DNA from: Microcebus murinus
Lineage: Eukaryota; Chordata; Mammalia; Primates; Cheirogaleidae
Length of the DNA stretch: 64,000 nucleotides
Direction of reading: 5' to 3'
NCBI RefSeq assembly: GCF_040939455.1
Contig: NC_134108.1
Coordinates: forward strand, 9,081,501 to 9,145,500
The notes beneath the pieces are model-generated. The model was not told the origin of the DNA. It did no database searches and saw only the letters and a program-made list of their open reading frames with translations. This document shows, in pieces, positions 35,440 through 45,684 of the stretch; position 1 is the stretch's first letter, and the number at the start of each line of letters is the position of its first letter. Both the position numbers and the translations under genes were made by a program.

Positions 35440-36200
35440 TGACAGCATAAAGAACAAAAAACTCTTATTTGGCTCTGTTTGAGAGTTCTGGCTCTAGACT
35501 TGGACTGGCTGGAGAGGCTGCGGTGCTGCGGGCGTTGGTGGCGGTGGCGAAGGAGGAAGGAGAGGCAGCGGCAGAAATGGCGGACTGTAGCTGGTGTGGT
35601 TCTGCTGGGCTTGCTCTTCAATAGGAAATGACTAGACACTGACCATCCACTCACCCTCCCATACCTTGCCCTGCCCCACCACATCACTCCATCCAGCTAC
35701 ATTGCCACCAGGAGAACTACTACATGCAGCCCATGTCCGCCCACCCACCCATCACTGGCTTGGGCCTACACCTGGTCCTCTGCAACTAGTTTTCTAGAAT
35801 TTACCACGCTTCGGTGAGAGCCACCTTCCCCCCCCCCCATATCTCAGTTCTCTCAGCCTTGAAATCCACAAAGTCCCCAAACTCTGCCCCATGGAGGCTG
35901 GCAGATACTGGAGGGCTTGTGGCTGGGGGCAGGATGGCCTTGCCTGATTGGTGGAACCCTTACCACTTAGCCTCCCAGAAGTGTTTTTCTGCCAGGGAGC
36001 TGGCGAGTTTTAGGAACCTCTTCCTGAGAAAGAGACTAGATTGCCTTTGTTTCAATGTCCGTGGCCTCAGAATTGATCATTCCCCATCCCTATCCCTGAC
36101 CTAGAGTCCTCTTCGTTCCATCCCCATCCCCAAGAGCCACTTAGGAGACATTTGTGACTACAGATTCAGGCTGCTTGGAATAAAGAAGCAAGGACCAGGA
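35440..36200 (+). pseudogene. Possible processed retrocopy of an unidentified mRNA
   Basis: Evidence is circumstantial. A GC-rich, 5' UTR-like stretch with GGC/GGT repeats (35516-35576) leads into 'gcagaaATGGcg' (ATG at 35577-35579), an acceptable Kozak context. The frame closes after about 14 codons. Downstream is pyrimidine-rich sequence like a 3' UTR, ending with AATAAA at 36179-36184. No poly-A tract or target-site duplication is visible, and I could not identify the parent. A C11 tract lies at 35828-35838. Alternative: chance GC-rich DNA. Confidence 0.25.
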
Positions 36201-36394
36201 CCCCGCACCTCTGGTCTGGCCAAAGTCCCCACTCCTTTCTGAATGTCCTCCAGAGGCCTCTGGCTAGGGGCCAGCCCCATCCCACGCCAAAGCTAGAGTG
36301 GTCCTTGCATTTTCCCACCACCGTAGTCCCTTCCCTTCCCCTGGTTCCCATGCCCAAGACAGATGGTGCCCCAGAGCTGTTGATGGCCTCAACT

Positions 36395-36615
36395 GCTTCA
36401 CTTCCTGCACTTCCAGCGCTGCCTCCTAGTGGGTGTATGGCCATGGGCAAGTTACCTAAACTCTCTGAGACTCTGTATTCCAACTGGAAAATGACGCAAT
36501 AATAGTATTCATCTCGAAGAACTCCAGTAACGATTAACCATGGTGACATCTATCAATTACCTAGCATGGTGCCTGGTCATTGGGGGCTCAATAGATGTTA
36601 GCTATTAGTACTAAT
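36395..36615 (+). mobile_element. MIR SINE, sense
   Basis: 'gtgtatggccatgggcaagt', 'tacctaaactctctgagact', 'attccaactggaaaatgacg' and 'catggtgcctggtcattggg' are in full sense MIR order. Confidence 0.85.
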
Positions 36616-38589
36616 ACTATGTTTTTTACATCCTTAATATTAATGAAGAGAATTCATATTTTGCATAAGCATGCTTTACATGGGATTAAGACTTTCATTA
36701 CTTTGTTTTTTAGTTCACGATGATCAAATCTTATATTTAACCGAACTCTTGTTGTGAGCCATTTTTGATAGCAGGTGTTGATGAGATATCACTTAATAAT
36801 AGTATAAAACTGCCTTGTCATTTGACGATTAGTTTAAGTTTGAGGCGGTGTTACCATTTGCCTTAAGTGAGTAGTTAATACGGTTCTTGCTGGGATTGAT
36901 AAAAGAATCACTTTTCATGACATACTTACTCCTGTACTTATGGCAAGCTGGTTTGAATAGAGAAGGGACAGAAAACTCAACTGCTCACAAGACTCGATGA
37001 TCACTGAATTCTACCCTGTGCTTGTGAAGTCTCAGTTCTTTGACTGTTTTTTAAAAACTGTGAACCACTCCCGGAATCCATGGTCTGGTCAGGTATGGCT
37101 AAGAGTCTGCGGACTGTCTTTGTTTGGTGAGACGTGTTTGTGTGTGCGCAGCGCGCACCCGGGCAGTCCTGCTATTCCCTTGGGCCTCTCCTGCTCTGGT
37201 CTGTGCTGGGGCACCACTTTCCTGTAGGTGGGCTTTTATTCTCTTTCTCAGAGAATGTACGTACTCTGAAGCCACACTTCAAATACCAGTCTATTCTAAC
37301 TTTAACTGCCAAGGGGTCTGATTCCCTCCAAAAAGCCCTGCAGAAATGTCAGCCGCCCATATCCGTCTGTCTTTCTGGTCAGTGCCTTGCCCTGGGCTGA
37401 GGGTGCTGGGGTGTCTTGTCCCTCCACTTGGCAGGAAGAATAACTTCCTGAAACAGACTACTCCACTGGACAGAAACATAGCCTTAGATACTCAGTATTT
37501 GGGGACAATGTGGTCTCCTGCCTGGTGACAGACACTCAAGAGCATCACTTGTTAACCACGCCCAGCATCCTGTTGCTGTAGAACACCACAACTTACCTGT
37601 TTTGTAAATTTGCATTTTAATGTTTTTTTCGTAAGAGAAACAACTCGGTGTCATACATACCTGTGAGCGCAATCTCAGAACACGTCCACTTTTAGGAGAA
37701 ATGCTCTTCGTATATTTCAAGGCTTCACAGAAAGATGACGTAAAAAATTGATAATTAATTGTAAATTAAAAAGTAACTTGTACTACACTGGATCCTTGGG
37801 GTTCCACTGGCAGGATGCCATTTGTTAATGTCAGTAGTCTGTTTGTTTTTACTGATTCCCGTCGTTTTGGATTCTATGTTTGTCTTTTTGTGTTTGTATG
37901 ACGTACAGGAGAACCAAAATCCCAGGGCGAGCGGGTTTTGATGGAGAACAACAGAGCATTTATGTGATGTAATACCCAACAATATTGAAAACTCTTCTGT
38001 AAATGTGTTTGTTTCCATGCCTCCGGATGCACAGGTGGGGAAAGTGAAAGGGCAGTTTGGGGTCCAGGTGGCACTGGAAGGAATTGGTGAGGGGGGTCAG
38101 CCTCTCTGCCCCCCAGCCCTGCTGTGCACGCATCTGTTCACCCCAATTTCCTCCTTGTAAATAAATCTTTCATGCTCCTGTCCTTAGCTTCATTAAAAGA
38201 AGAAAAACATGATCTTTTTGTGGTTTGCTCTTTCTTGGCTCAGGAGAGTGAAATTTAAGGCTAAAATCACCCCTGGCAGAATGGAAATGCCAAACTTTCC
38301 AAGTCAACTTTTCCTGGGTTAAAATCAAACAGGGCTGTGAGGATCGAGTCTTCTTTTCCTGGCTCAACAAATCACAGAAGGAGCAACAACAATGCCATTT
38401 AATATCCAGGAGAGGTTTCTGTGCAGAGGGCTTTATCACGTTTGGATATGAAGGAAGAGAATGAGGACAAGTTTCTGAAGCAAAATACAAAAACCCAGGC
38501 CTAGAGTCTCAGTGAAGCTAAAATTGGCTTCTTTACCCTTGAGGGCTCCAGCCTTCATTGACACCCGGCTGCAGCCATGATGGTTGCTG
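36616..38589. other. No recognised feature (2 kb)
   Basis: Mostly AT-rich, repeat-poor sequence. Frames up to 106 codons on the minus strand (38170-38490) have no recognisable domain. Confidence 0.4.
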
Positions 38590-38715
38590 CTACAAATTGG
38601 GCACCTGCTGTATACCAGGCTCTTGATATGTATAATGTCTAATTCTCAGAATAACCTCGAAAGACAGGTAATTTTATTCCTGTACCCACTAGACTTAAAC
38701 TGAAGGTCCTCCGTT
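38590..38715 (-). mobile_element. MIR fragment, antisense
   Basis: 'ttgggcacctgctgtatacc', 'gtctaattctcagaataacc' and 'tcgaaagacaggtaatttta' fit the antisense MIR 3' half. Confidence 0.55.
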
Positions 38716-39439
38716 CTCATCTCATTTCAGTCCATTTCATTTTGCCCTTGGTTTGTCCTTTTAGAAAAGAACAGCTGATCACTCTCGACAACTTTCTTCA
38801 CAAACTTGCCTGGTGCCAAGTCTTTCTCAGCCAGGCGGCATAAGCCCAGTGCTGTTCACAACCATCAGACTCGGCTGTGGCCTCTGCCTTTTCCTTCTCA
38901 CACCTCTCCCAGCCCGTAATAACTTCCTTCCCGACACACCCTTCCCCCATCCCTCTCTTCCTCTGCATCATCCTCAATGTCCTTCGTTCTCAGGTGCTGG
39001 CTGGAAGATTTCTTCCCCGTTAGAAGTCACAGCTCCCACAAAATGTTTTCTATTCTGGTTTTGCAGTGACGGGCAGCAGCAGAGATTTCAGAGCCAGCAG
39101 TGCTATTATCGCTGGAGGCCAAGAGGCTGGAAATGGGAAATAAATTGGCTGCAAAGGTTGAGGTATCTGCCTTTCTTCCTGGGGGTGCCCCCCCCATCCA
39201 GAGGTCTGAGTACTTGGTGGATTTGTGCAGGGAGAATGCTACTAGAAGTTAGCAGTTACCCACGAGCCATGGCATACGTCAAAAACTGCAGTCTTAATTG
39301 CTTTTAATGGAATACAGCTAATTATAGATAATTAAAATGAAGATGAATTTTCTTGTTGCATGAGATATTTGTTGTGCTCAGTTTTCATCTAATAACGGCA
39401 CAATAAAACCAACAGCAGCAGCAGTGATGCTGGACTGCG
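38716..39439. other. No recognised feature
   Basis: A 164-codon plus-strand frame (38813-39307) ends in basic and cysteine-containing sequence without a known domain. I do not think it is a gene. No named repeat. Confidence 0.4.
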
Positions 39440-39605
39440 GTATTGTACGATGTGTGGCCCGTGATCACTTACAGCCTGTGGTTGATTGTTAAAAATGCGG
39501 ATTTCTGGACTGAGAATCAGGGAAGCAGAACGTCTGGGGCGTGAGCTCCAGGAATCTGCATGGTTAGCTAGACTCTCAGGTGAGTGTCAGGAACACCAAT
39601 GTTTA
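39440..39605 (-). mobile_element. MER5A-like hAT transposon remnant, antisense
   Basis: 'gttaaaaatgcggatttctg', 'gagaatcagggaagcagaac', 'gtctggggcgtgagctccag' and 'gaatctgcatggttagctag' follow the order of MER5A in reverse complement. Confidence 0.7.
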
Positions 39606-39611
39606 AGATTC

Positions 39612-39800
39612 ATTGAATGAGTACCTACTTTGTGCTAGAGACTTTATCAGGTTAGACAAAAATCCTCACAGCAATCTTACAAAGTTGTTATTATTAATTT
39701 CAATTTTAATCTGAAGTTTAGGGAAGCTGAATAACATCTCCAAAGTCACATAGCTAATAAGTGACAAAGCCAGGACTCACGGTCCATGGAATGAAGGCCT
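39612..39800 (-). mobile_element. MIR SINE, antisense
   Basis: 'gagtacctactttgtgctag', 'aaaaatcctcacagcaatct' and 'catagctaataagtgacaaa' run in antisense MIR order, ending with 'gccaggactcacggtcc'. Confidence 0.8.
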
Positions 39801-41059
39801 GTGCCCTTTCTAAATTGTCCCCGCAGGCAACCCCGTCTGCCAGGCCACCAAAGCCATCTGAGACAGCAGTGAATGGGCACGGGAGAGTCCCCTGGCAGAG
39901 GCCATGGGAAAACCATGGCAGCTGTGAACTCTTCTCCAATTGCTGATTCATTTCCCGTTGATTGTGGGGCTCACAGCTCCTGGGAGTCCGTGCTCCCCAC
40001 TGTCCGGGGTGCTTTGGTTGATCCTGGAAACCCATCTTTTTGGAAACTCTGATGACTAGAGGCAAAGTGTGGCAGATGCTGTTGGGGGCCCGCCTGACAC
40101 TCATTTGCTCCTGTCCCAGCGCTGGGGGCTGTGTGCTTCAGGGGGGCCTGGGACCACTCTAGCACCTGGCGTGTGAGTCCTGATCAGCTAAATTTTACTG
40201 GGGATTTTGTTGTGCTTGCCATTGAGTCAGCAATGCAAGTGACACCCACTTCTTGTCAGGCATGTGAGAGGGATTCCTTCCTTACCAAGAGTCTTCCAAG
40301 CCGCTCCACTGAAAGAGCCTGGGCTACCGACTTGCACAACTCCAGGGGGCGCCAGCGCACTGGGTTCCACGTGGACAGAGCCCCTGGAGCTGGGCACACA
40401 GAAAGCAAGGTAAAGGGTTCACCTGGAGTTGGGCGATGTGGCCACGCACGGACAGAGTGTTTGACCTTCGCCCACAAAACCCTGAGCCACTCGGGATTCC
40501 CAACCCCACGGTTACACGCTGACATCAATGGAATAAAGACTTTCAATGCAGAACTGCCGGGCACAGTAGGCTTTCCGGGTAAACCGTGTTGCTCCTTATT
40601 TAACACAAGCTAATTTCTCGTGTCTCACGAAAGTTAGAGTTCACACTGAAGCTCTCACGAGTGGGTAAACTTCCGTCTGGCGCAGTTCCAGGCCGAGGGG
40701 CGCTGCGGGAAGGGGCCCAGGCCCGGGCGGACGGAGGCGCCTCTGCTGGGGCTGAGCGCCGCTGCCTCAGCCTCCCAGGCCTGGGGCCCAGGCTCTGCTC
40801 TCTTCCTCTCCTCTGGGCCTTTGACCGTCAACTTCCTCAGGACGTCCATCTCGAAGACCCAACTTCCTCACCAGGCACTGTCCTATCAGTGTGGCAGGAT
40901 GGGGACACATCTGGGGACCGATCTCTGCCCCTCCCAACTCCACTGGAAGGAGGCCCTTCCCGACCTCGCTACAGAGGGGCCACCCTCAACTTCCTGGCAG
41001 CGTCCCAGCCTGAGCCCAGCGTGTACATTCTCCTTAAACGTGCTGACTGTTTCCCTTGA
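39801..41059. other. No recognised feature; local CpG rise at 40670-40780
   Basis: Mixed sequence. A short GC-rich stretch near 40680-40760 has several CpGs ('aggcccgggcggacggaggc'). Frames of 116-160 codons in opposite phases (40131-40613, 40256-40606) are not recognisable. Confidence 0.4.
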
Positions 41060-41560
41060 ACAGAATACTGTAGGCGAGAAAATGCAATTTCTTTTCTTTT
41101 CCCTCAGGTTGTTAGTTGAGATGCTTTCCTGAAAACAGAAGTCAGATTAACAAGAGAAAAACCAGTAGGAGTTCATTGGCATGTGCGGTCCCCCTCCCAT
41201 GGGAGAGGGCTCAGGTCCAAAGTATTTCTCCCTCAAGGCAGTGGCTTAGGGGCCTTGCCTAAATAGTCTTTGATGATACTGCTGAGAGAGAGCATTAGAA
41301 AAATAGTATTTTAACAAAGAGCCATAAATCTTACAGTGACAAGACAAAGAAGAGAGCATCTTCAGGCTTCTGAAAGGTGGGAAAGTGCAGGAAGGTAAAT
41401 TTATGGGCAGAGTGAAGTCAGTCTGCTGCTAGATCCTCCTCGGGCACCGCTGTCTCTGGGCTGATTTGCAGGGAAGACAGGCAGAGAGGGTGGCAGGAAG
41501 ACTTGGTCTTTATAAACTGCCGTCCTGCTATTATTGGGCAGAGGCAGGATAGAGTGTCCC
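41060..41560 (-). mobile_element. LTR remnant of an old endogenous retrovirus (ERV1-like), antisense
   Basis: In reverse complement the left part reads 'ctcttgttaatctgacttct' then 'gcatctcaactaacaacctg', matching the U5 end seen at 25400-25450 in the other LTR. The remainder (41170-41560) is A/G-rich and plausibly U3/R, but less certain. No coding domain is left. Confidence 0.5.
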
Positions 41561-42838
41561 CCTCTAGGAGGACAGGTCAGGATAGAGTGACCTGACTTTC
41601 TTCAGGTCAATAATCCCCAGTCTTTTAGAGAGGAATATTTTGGTTTTCTTCAAGATAATAGAGCAAACAACTTTAGATGGTTTTGGAAAATATACCTTTC
41701 TTCTCCAATGAGTGCAATTACACATGCTCAATGCAGACAATGAGGAAATCATCAAAGTGCACACATGCAAAAGTAAATCCCAAACCAAATGTAATCCTGA
41801 CACCTGCAGGTAACCACTGTTAAGGTTTTATTTATGTATTTATTTTCCATCTTTTTAGTTTCATATTATTATCTCCCTTAAAATGATCATCATTTACATT
41901 ATGATGATCCTCACGATCACTACTGTTACTCATAATTATTTTTATCATAATTTGTGTCTTGGGTAATTATTGCGGTTGTTGTTATGCAACGCTGAGTAAT
42001 TTCTCTGTTCACAAGTGGTGTCCAGCCTGAGGAGGAGGATTATCCTAAAGACAAATGCTCACAGCCAGTCTTAGCTGCTGTTGTACTGCCTGGGGTTCCT
42101 TTGAAGGTCGAGCCTTCTGGAATATTCCAAGTGTCCTTTGGAGGCAGGGATCATCTCATGCTTGCTGAGGACACTTGGGGAGGTCGAACCATCCATCCCT
42201 TTCTGAGGCTATGGAAAGATTTAGAAGGCCCCTTTCCTACGGTCCTAGCAACTGTACGTGCAGGCCCCTGAAAGTTTTAACATCAGGTTTCTAATAAAGC
42301 ATTTTAAAGACATTGCCTTTGGAGAAGGCGTGAAGACTAGTAGGCAAGAAAAATAGCCTTGACATCCTTCATTTTCAACAGGAAAAATAATCAAGGGCAA
42401 AGTTTAAAATGTGTTCCCAGGTTCACTGATTAACAGGCAAAACGATCTTTAAAACCTGCTTGAAGCCCGGCTTCAGCTGTGCGTCCCTAGCACGTCCAGG
42501 GGCACCAGGAGAGATGGCAGAGGCCCTTTCAGAAGGAACCGTTCTGCCTGCTGTAAACAGCAATGTGACATTCGAAGCAAACCTCGGCGACTCCATCCCT
42601 GGCTCCGGGACTGGAGCAAGGAATCGCAGGCACGATCTAGCTTTGAGGGGGAAAAAGATATCATTGCTCTGGGTTGCACCATGATGTCATATTTGTTGTG
42701 GAGAACAGAAAATGTGAATTTATATACTGCCGTGCTAAAAAAAACCCATTGTTTCCAGGGTAGACACAAAGACAAGGTAGAAATCTGCTTCAGACACGTT
42801 TAAGGCAACTGAACCGTGTGGTGGTTGTTACACAACAA
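41561..42838. other. No recognised feature
   Basis: AT-rich with ATG/ATC-rich simple sequence at 41870-41950. Short open frames only. Confidence 0.4.
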
Positions 42839-43769
42839 CAGTCATCCCACTATCTCGCTTAAGGATTCGTTCTAGGACCCCCACGGATACCAATATCCTT
42901 GGGTGCTCAAGTCCCTGATATAAAATGGTGTTTTCAACCTCAAATAATCAAGAAGGTCAGAATCCAGGTTAAAGAGAGTCTCTTCAAGTGCAAAGTCTGA
43001 GAACGGCCATTCAGGAAGCACAGATTCCAAAGAATGGATGTCAATGTCCAAAGCGTAGAAGTTTGGGGTCATTTATATAGATAAGGGTTGAGAAGCTTAA
43101 CAGAATCTTAGCATCTCTCTACATAAAGCTTAATACGCAGGTACAGTAATCTGATTAGTCAAAGCAGTCTTTTTCTTTCCTGAAGAGTTATATTATATAA
43201 CATTCCACACTGAAGAGGAAAGAGTCGTGGAGTCTTTTGCGCCCTGTGGTCTGAGACAGGTACATGACAAGAAAGGAGGCTGTTAATCTACAACGAAGAT
43301 CAGTGATTGGAAGGGGAAGAGGTCTGGTCTCTGGTCCCTTCTAGTCATTTAAAGAACAGGAACAGTGAGGAAGACAGTTAATATATAATCTAAGAAGCAG
43401 AAGTTAAAACTATATGCTAGTGACTCGGATCACAGTCACATCTCTTTCAAGGCATAAAGTGTTTGAGGGGTTCCAACAGCTTTTAAATTTTATTTATATT
43501 CACAGTGTAGTATTTGCACATAACCTACACAATCCTTCCATGTACTTTAAATCATCTCTAGATTACTTATAACACCTAGTGCTATGTAAATAGTTGTTGT
43601 ACTGGGTTGTTTTTTATTTGTATTATTTTTATTGTTGAATTGTTATTTTTATTTCTTTGGACATTTTTTCTTTTGTCATCATCAAGTGTCCAAAATTAAT
43701 TTGACCATTTTTGATCTGTGGTTGATTGAAGCCTAGAATGTGAAACTTGTGGATATGAAGGGTCAACTC
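42839..43769 (+). mobile_element. MER2-like (Tigger) DNA transposon, interrupted
   Basis: Left piece 42839-42928: 'cagtcatcccactatctcgc' and 'aggacccccacggatacc' match one MER2 end. Right piece 43505-43769: 'tttaaatcatctctagatta' and 'ggatatgaagggtcaactct' match the other end. Together they give about 355 bases, close to a full MER2. The interruption is an LTR-like insert at 42929-43504. No transposase is encoded. Confidence 0.82.
42929..43504 (+). mobile_element. LTR-like element 1 inserted in MER2
   Basis: This 576-base insert starts TGTTTTCAACC and ends TTCACA, so it has TG...CA ends. Its first ~120 bases are related to the start of the element at 44063 (shared 'tcaacct...aaataat' and 'ggccat..aggaagcacagatt'). 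The four bases GTGT occur at both edges (42928-42931 and 43505-43508), consistent with a short target-site duplication, though its phase with the TG start is ambiguous. Confidence 0.5.
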
Positions 43770-44062
43770 TATGTGTGTGGTCTTGGTTGAGGTTCTTGAC
43801 ATAGAACTCCTAAAACCCTTGGCATTCTCTGCACTATAAGAGGACTTTTGGTGTGCTAATGAATGAATGCTGGTTGAAGGGCCCCTGGATAGCTTCAGGA
43901 TGGGGGCTGTTTGCCAGAAAGACAAACCATGTGGTTACAGATGGGAACTTTCAGCTCCCACCCCTGGAGCTCCAGGTAAGGGAGAGAGACTGAAGATTGA
44001 CCTAATCAACAATGGCAACTGACTGGATCAATAGGCCTACATAATGGAAACTCCATCAAAAC

Positions 44063-45032
44063 TGTCAACCTTAAATAATGAGATTCAGAAAATATGATTA
44101 AGTATAAAGTTTATTCAAGCCCAAAGCTTGAGGATGGCCACCAGGGAGCATAGATTCAAGTTGCCCTGAATATACACTCCAATTAGCAGCAGTTACAAGT
44201 GGGTTTTTAAGGAAAACGAAGAGGCAGCGCCTCAGTTGTCTGCCAAGAATTTACATTAATATAACATAAGCTATTGATTGGATATACATCGTTCTTTGCA
44301 TCACAAATTCCAGGAACGCAAAGATAATGGGTGAGGCGGTTAGTCAGAAACAAAATGCCTTTGGCCAGCTTGACTGCTTGAGACCAGCCTGGGCAAACAT
44401 GGGAAAACACTGTCTCTCCACGCAAAACAAAATAATTAGCCTTAGTATATGTCCTTCCTCATTCTTAGCAGATTATTTCCTAAGAGTTAAGCAGAAACCA
44501 GCCCTGAAGAAACAAAGAATGGAAGATTTGTTCCATCTCTGACTTCAGCCAATTACCTGACGCTGGGTCTGAACTCCCTGCCTGCACCTTTGACTGGCAG
44601 CCGACCAGGCTCCCCATGCAGGCCTTCCTGATGGGGTTCTCTCCACTCCCTGGTGCCAGCTGGTCTGCAGAGGCCACACACAGGACACCTCTCGTCCTTT
44701 GCTTTACCTTTTGATGGGTAGGGCCCAATTGTAACACATTCAAATGTTAAGCATCCACCCCAAAGTGAACATGGGACATAGGTGACATGCATGTTTGCTT
44801 AGTGTGCATGCACGCGCCCCCTTCATGAATATTCGTAGCTCCTCCTATGGCCGGTTAAATATGTATAAAGGGCTACCGGTTCAGCATAAATTCCTGTCTC
44901 ACTTCCTCCTTCTAGGTGATGGCTTTCAGTCTCAGCCAAAGGCTCCACTTCCCAGCCTGCAGGTTGCAACCCTTTTAGGAAATAAAACTCTCCTTTCCAA
45001 ATGTATAGATTTTGTGATTTTTTTAGTTGACA
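44063..45032 (+). mobile_element. LTR-like element 2 (970 bp), relatively well preserved
   Basis: The ends are inverted copies: TGTCAAC at 44063 and GTTGACA at 45026-45032, i.e. TG...CA LTR termini. Inside are TATA-like 'atgtataaagggc' (about 44858) and AATAAA (about 44981), about 120 bases apart, as in a retroviral U3-R boundary region. No gag/pol/env frames exist. A short stretch at 44373-44442 resembles an Alu. Confidence 0.6.
44373..44442 (+). mobile_element. Alu-like fragment inside LTR-like element 2
   Basis: 'gcttgagaccagcctgggca' followed by 'tgtctctccacgcaaaacaa' and 'taattagcc' matches about 70 bases of a sense Alu. No tail or target-site duplication is visible. Confidence 0.5.
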
Positions 45033-45345
45033 TCAGTAAAGCACTTTCCTGAGTTCTGTGAGCTGTTTTAGCAAATTATTGAAACTGCAGAGAAGGTTGT
45101 GGGAACTCCCTGACTTTATAGCTGGTGGGTTGGTCAGAAGTACAGTGGCCTGGGCTTGAGACTGGGGTCTGAGGTGGGGGTGGTCTCAGGGCACCGAGCC
45201 CTTGACCTGCGTGGCCTGCACTTACTCCAGGCAGTTAGTATCAGTACTGAATTGCAGGACAACCAGTTGGTGTCTGAGAGATTGGGGATTGGTGGGTGTG
45301 AGGAAAAAATCCACACGGTTGGTCTCCGAGGTATCACGAGTGAAA

Positions 45346-45426
45346 TCACTTCAGACAGAGGAAGGGAGATGTCAACCCGGGCGGGCACTGCCCTGATGTG
45401 GTTTAAAACTTCCCGAGGCTGAAATG
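45346..45426. other. Short unassigned spacer
   Basis: About 80 bases between the end of the LTR-class repeat and the tandem duplication. Nothing recognised. Confidence 0.4.
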
Positions 45427-45684
45427 CCCTTACTACTCAGTGGTATTGGGAGCTAAATCTTCTTTAGAATGGAGCCCGAGGACTCCTTGGTCTTGAGTCC
45501 TCGGGCTGCATTGTTGAAGGGTATTCAGAGTTATTGTATAAAATATTCATCCAAACCCTTACTACTCAGTTGTATTGGGAGCTAAATCTTCTTTACAATG
45601 GAGCCCGAGGACTCCTTGGTCTTGAGTCCTCGGGCTGCATTTTTGAAGGGTATTCAGAGTTATCGTATAAAATATTCATCCACA
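45427..45684. repeat. Two-copy tandem duplication of a 129-bp unit with a perfect hairpin in each
   Basis: Unit 1 is 45427-45555 and unit 2 is 45556-45684, period 129. I count five mismatches (about 96% identity). Each unit contains AGCCCGAGGACTC - cttggtctt - GAGTCCTCGGGCT, a 13-pair perfect stem with a 9-base loop (45473-45507 and 45602-45636). All five mismatches lie outside the hairpins, which is not by itself significant. No repeat family recognised. Confidence 0.95.

Larger units (their letters stand above)
43770..45345 (+). mobile_element. Old LTR-class repeat, interrupted by a later LTR element
   Basis: The left part (43770-44062) contains 'gaggttcttgacatagaact' and 'catgtggttacagatgggaa'. 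The right part (45033-45345) contains 'ctgagttctgtgagctgttt', 'ctgactttatagctggtggg' and 'ttgcaggacaaccagttggt'. These are the two ends of one familiar old ERV-class repeat. The middle part expected between them is missing and a different element sits there. Family name not assigned. Confidence 0.55.
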
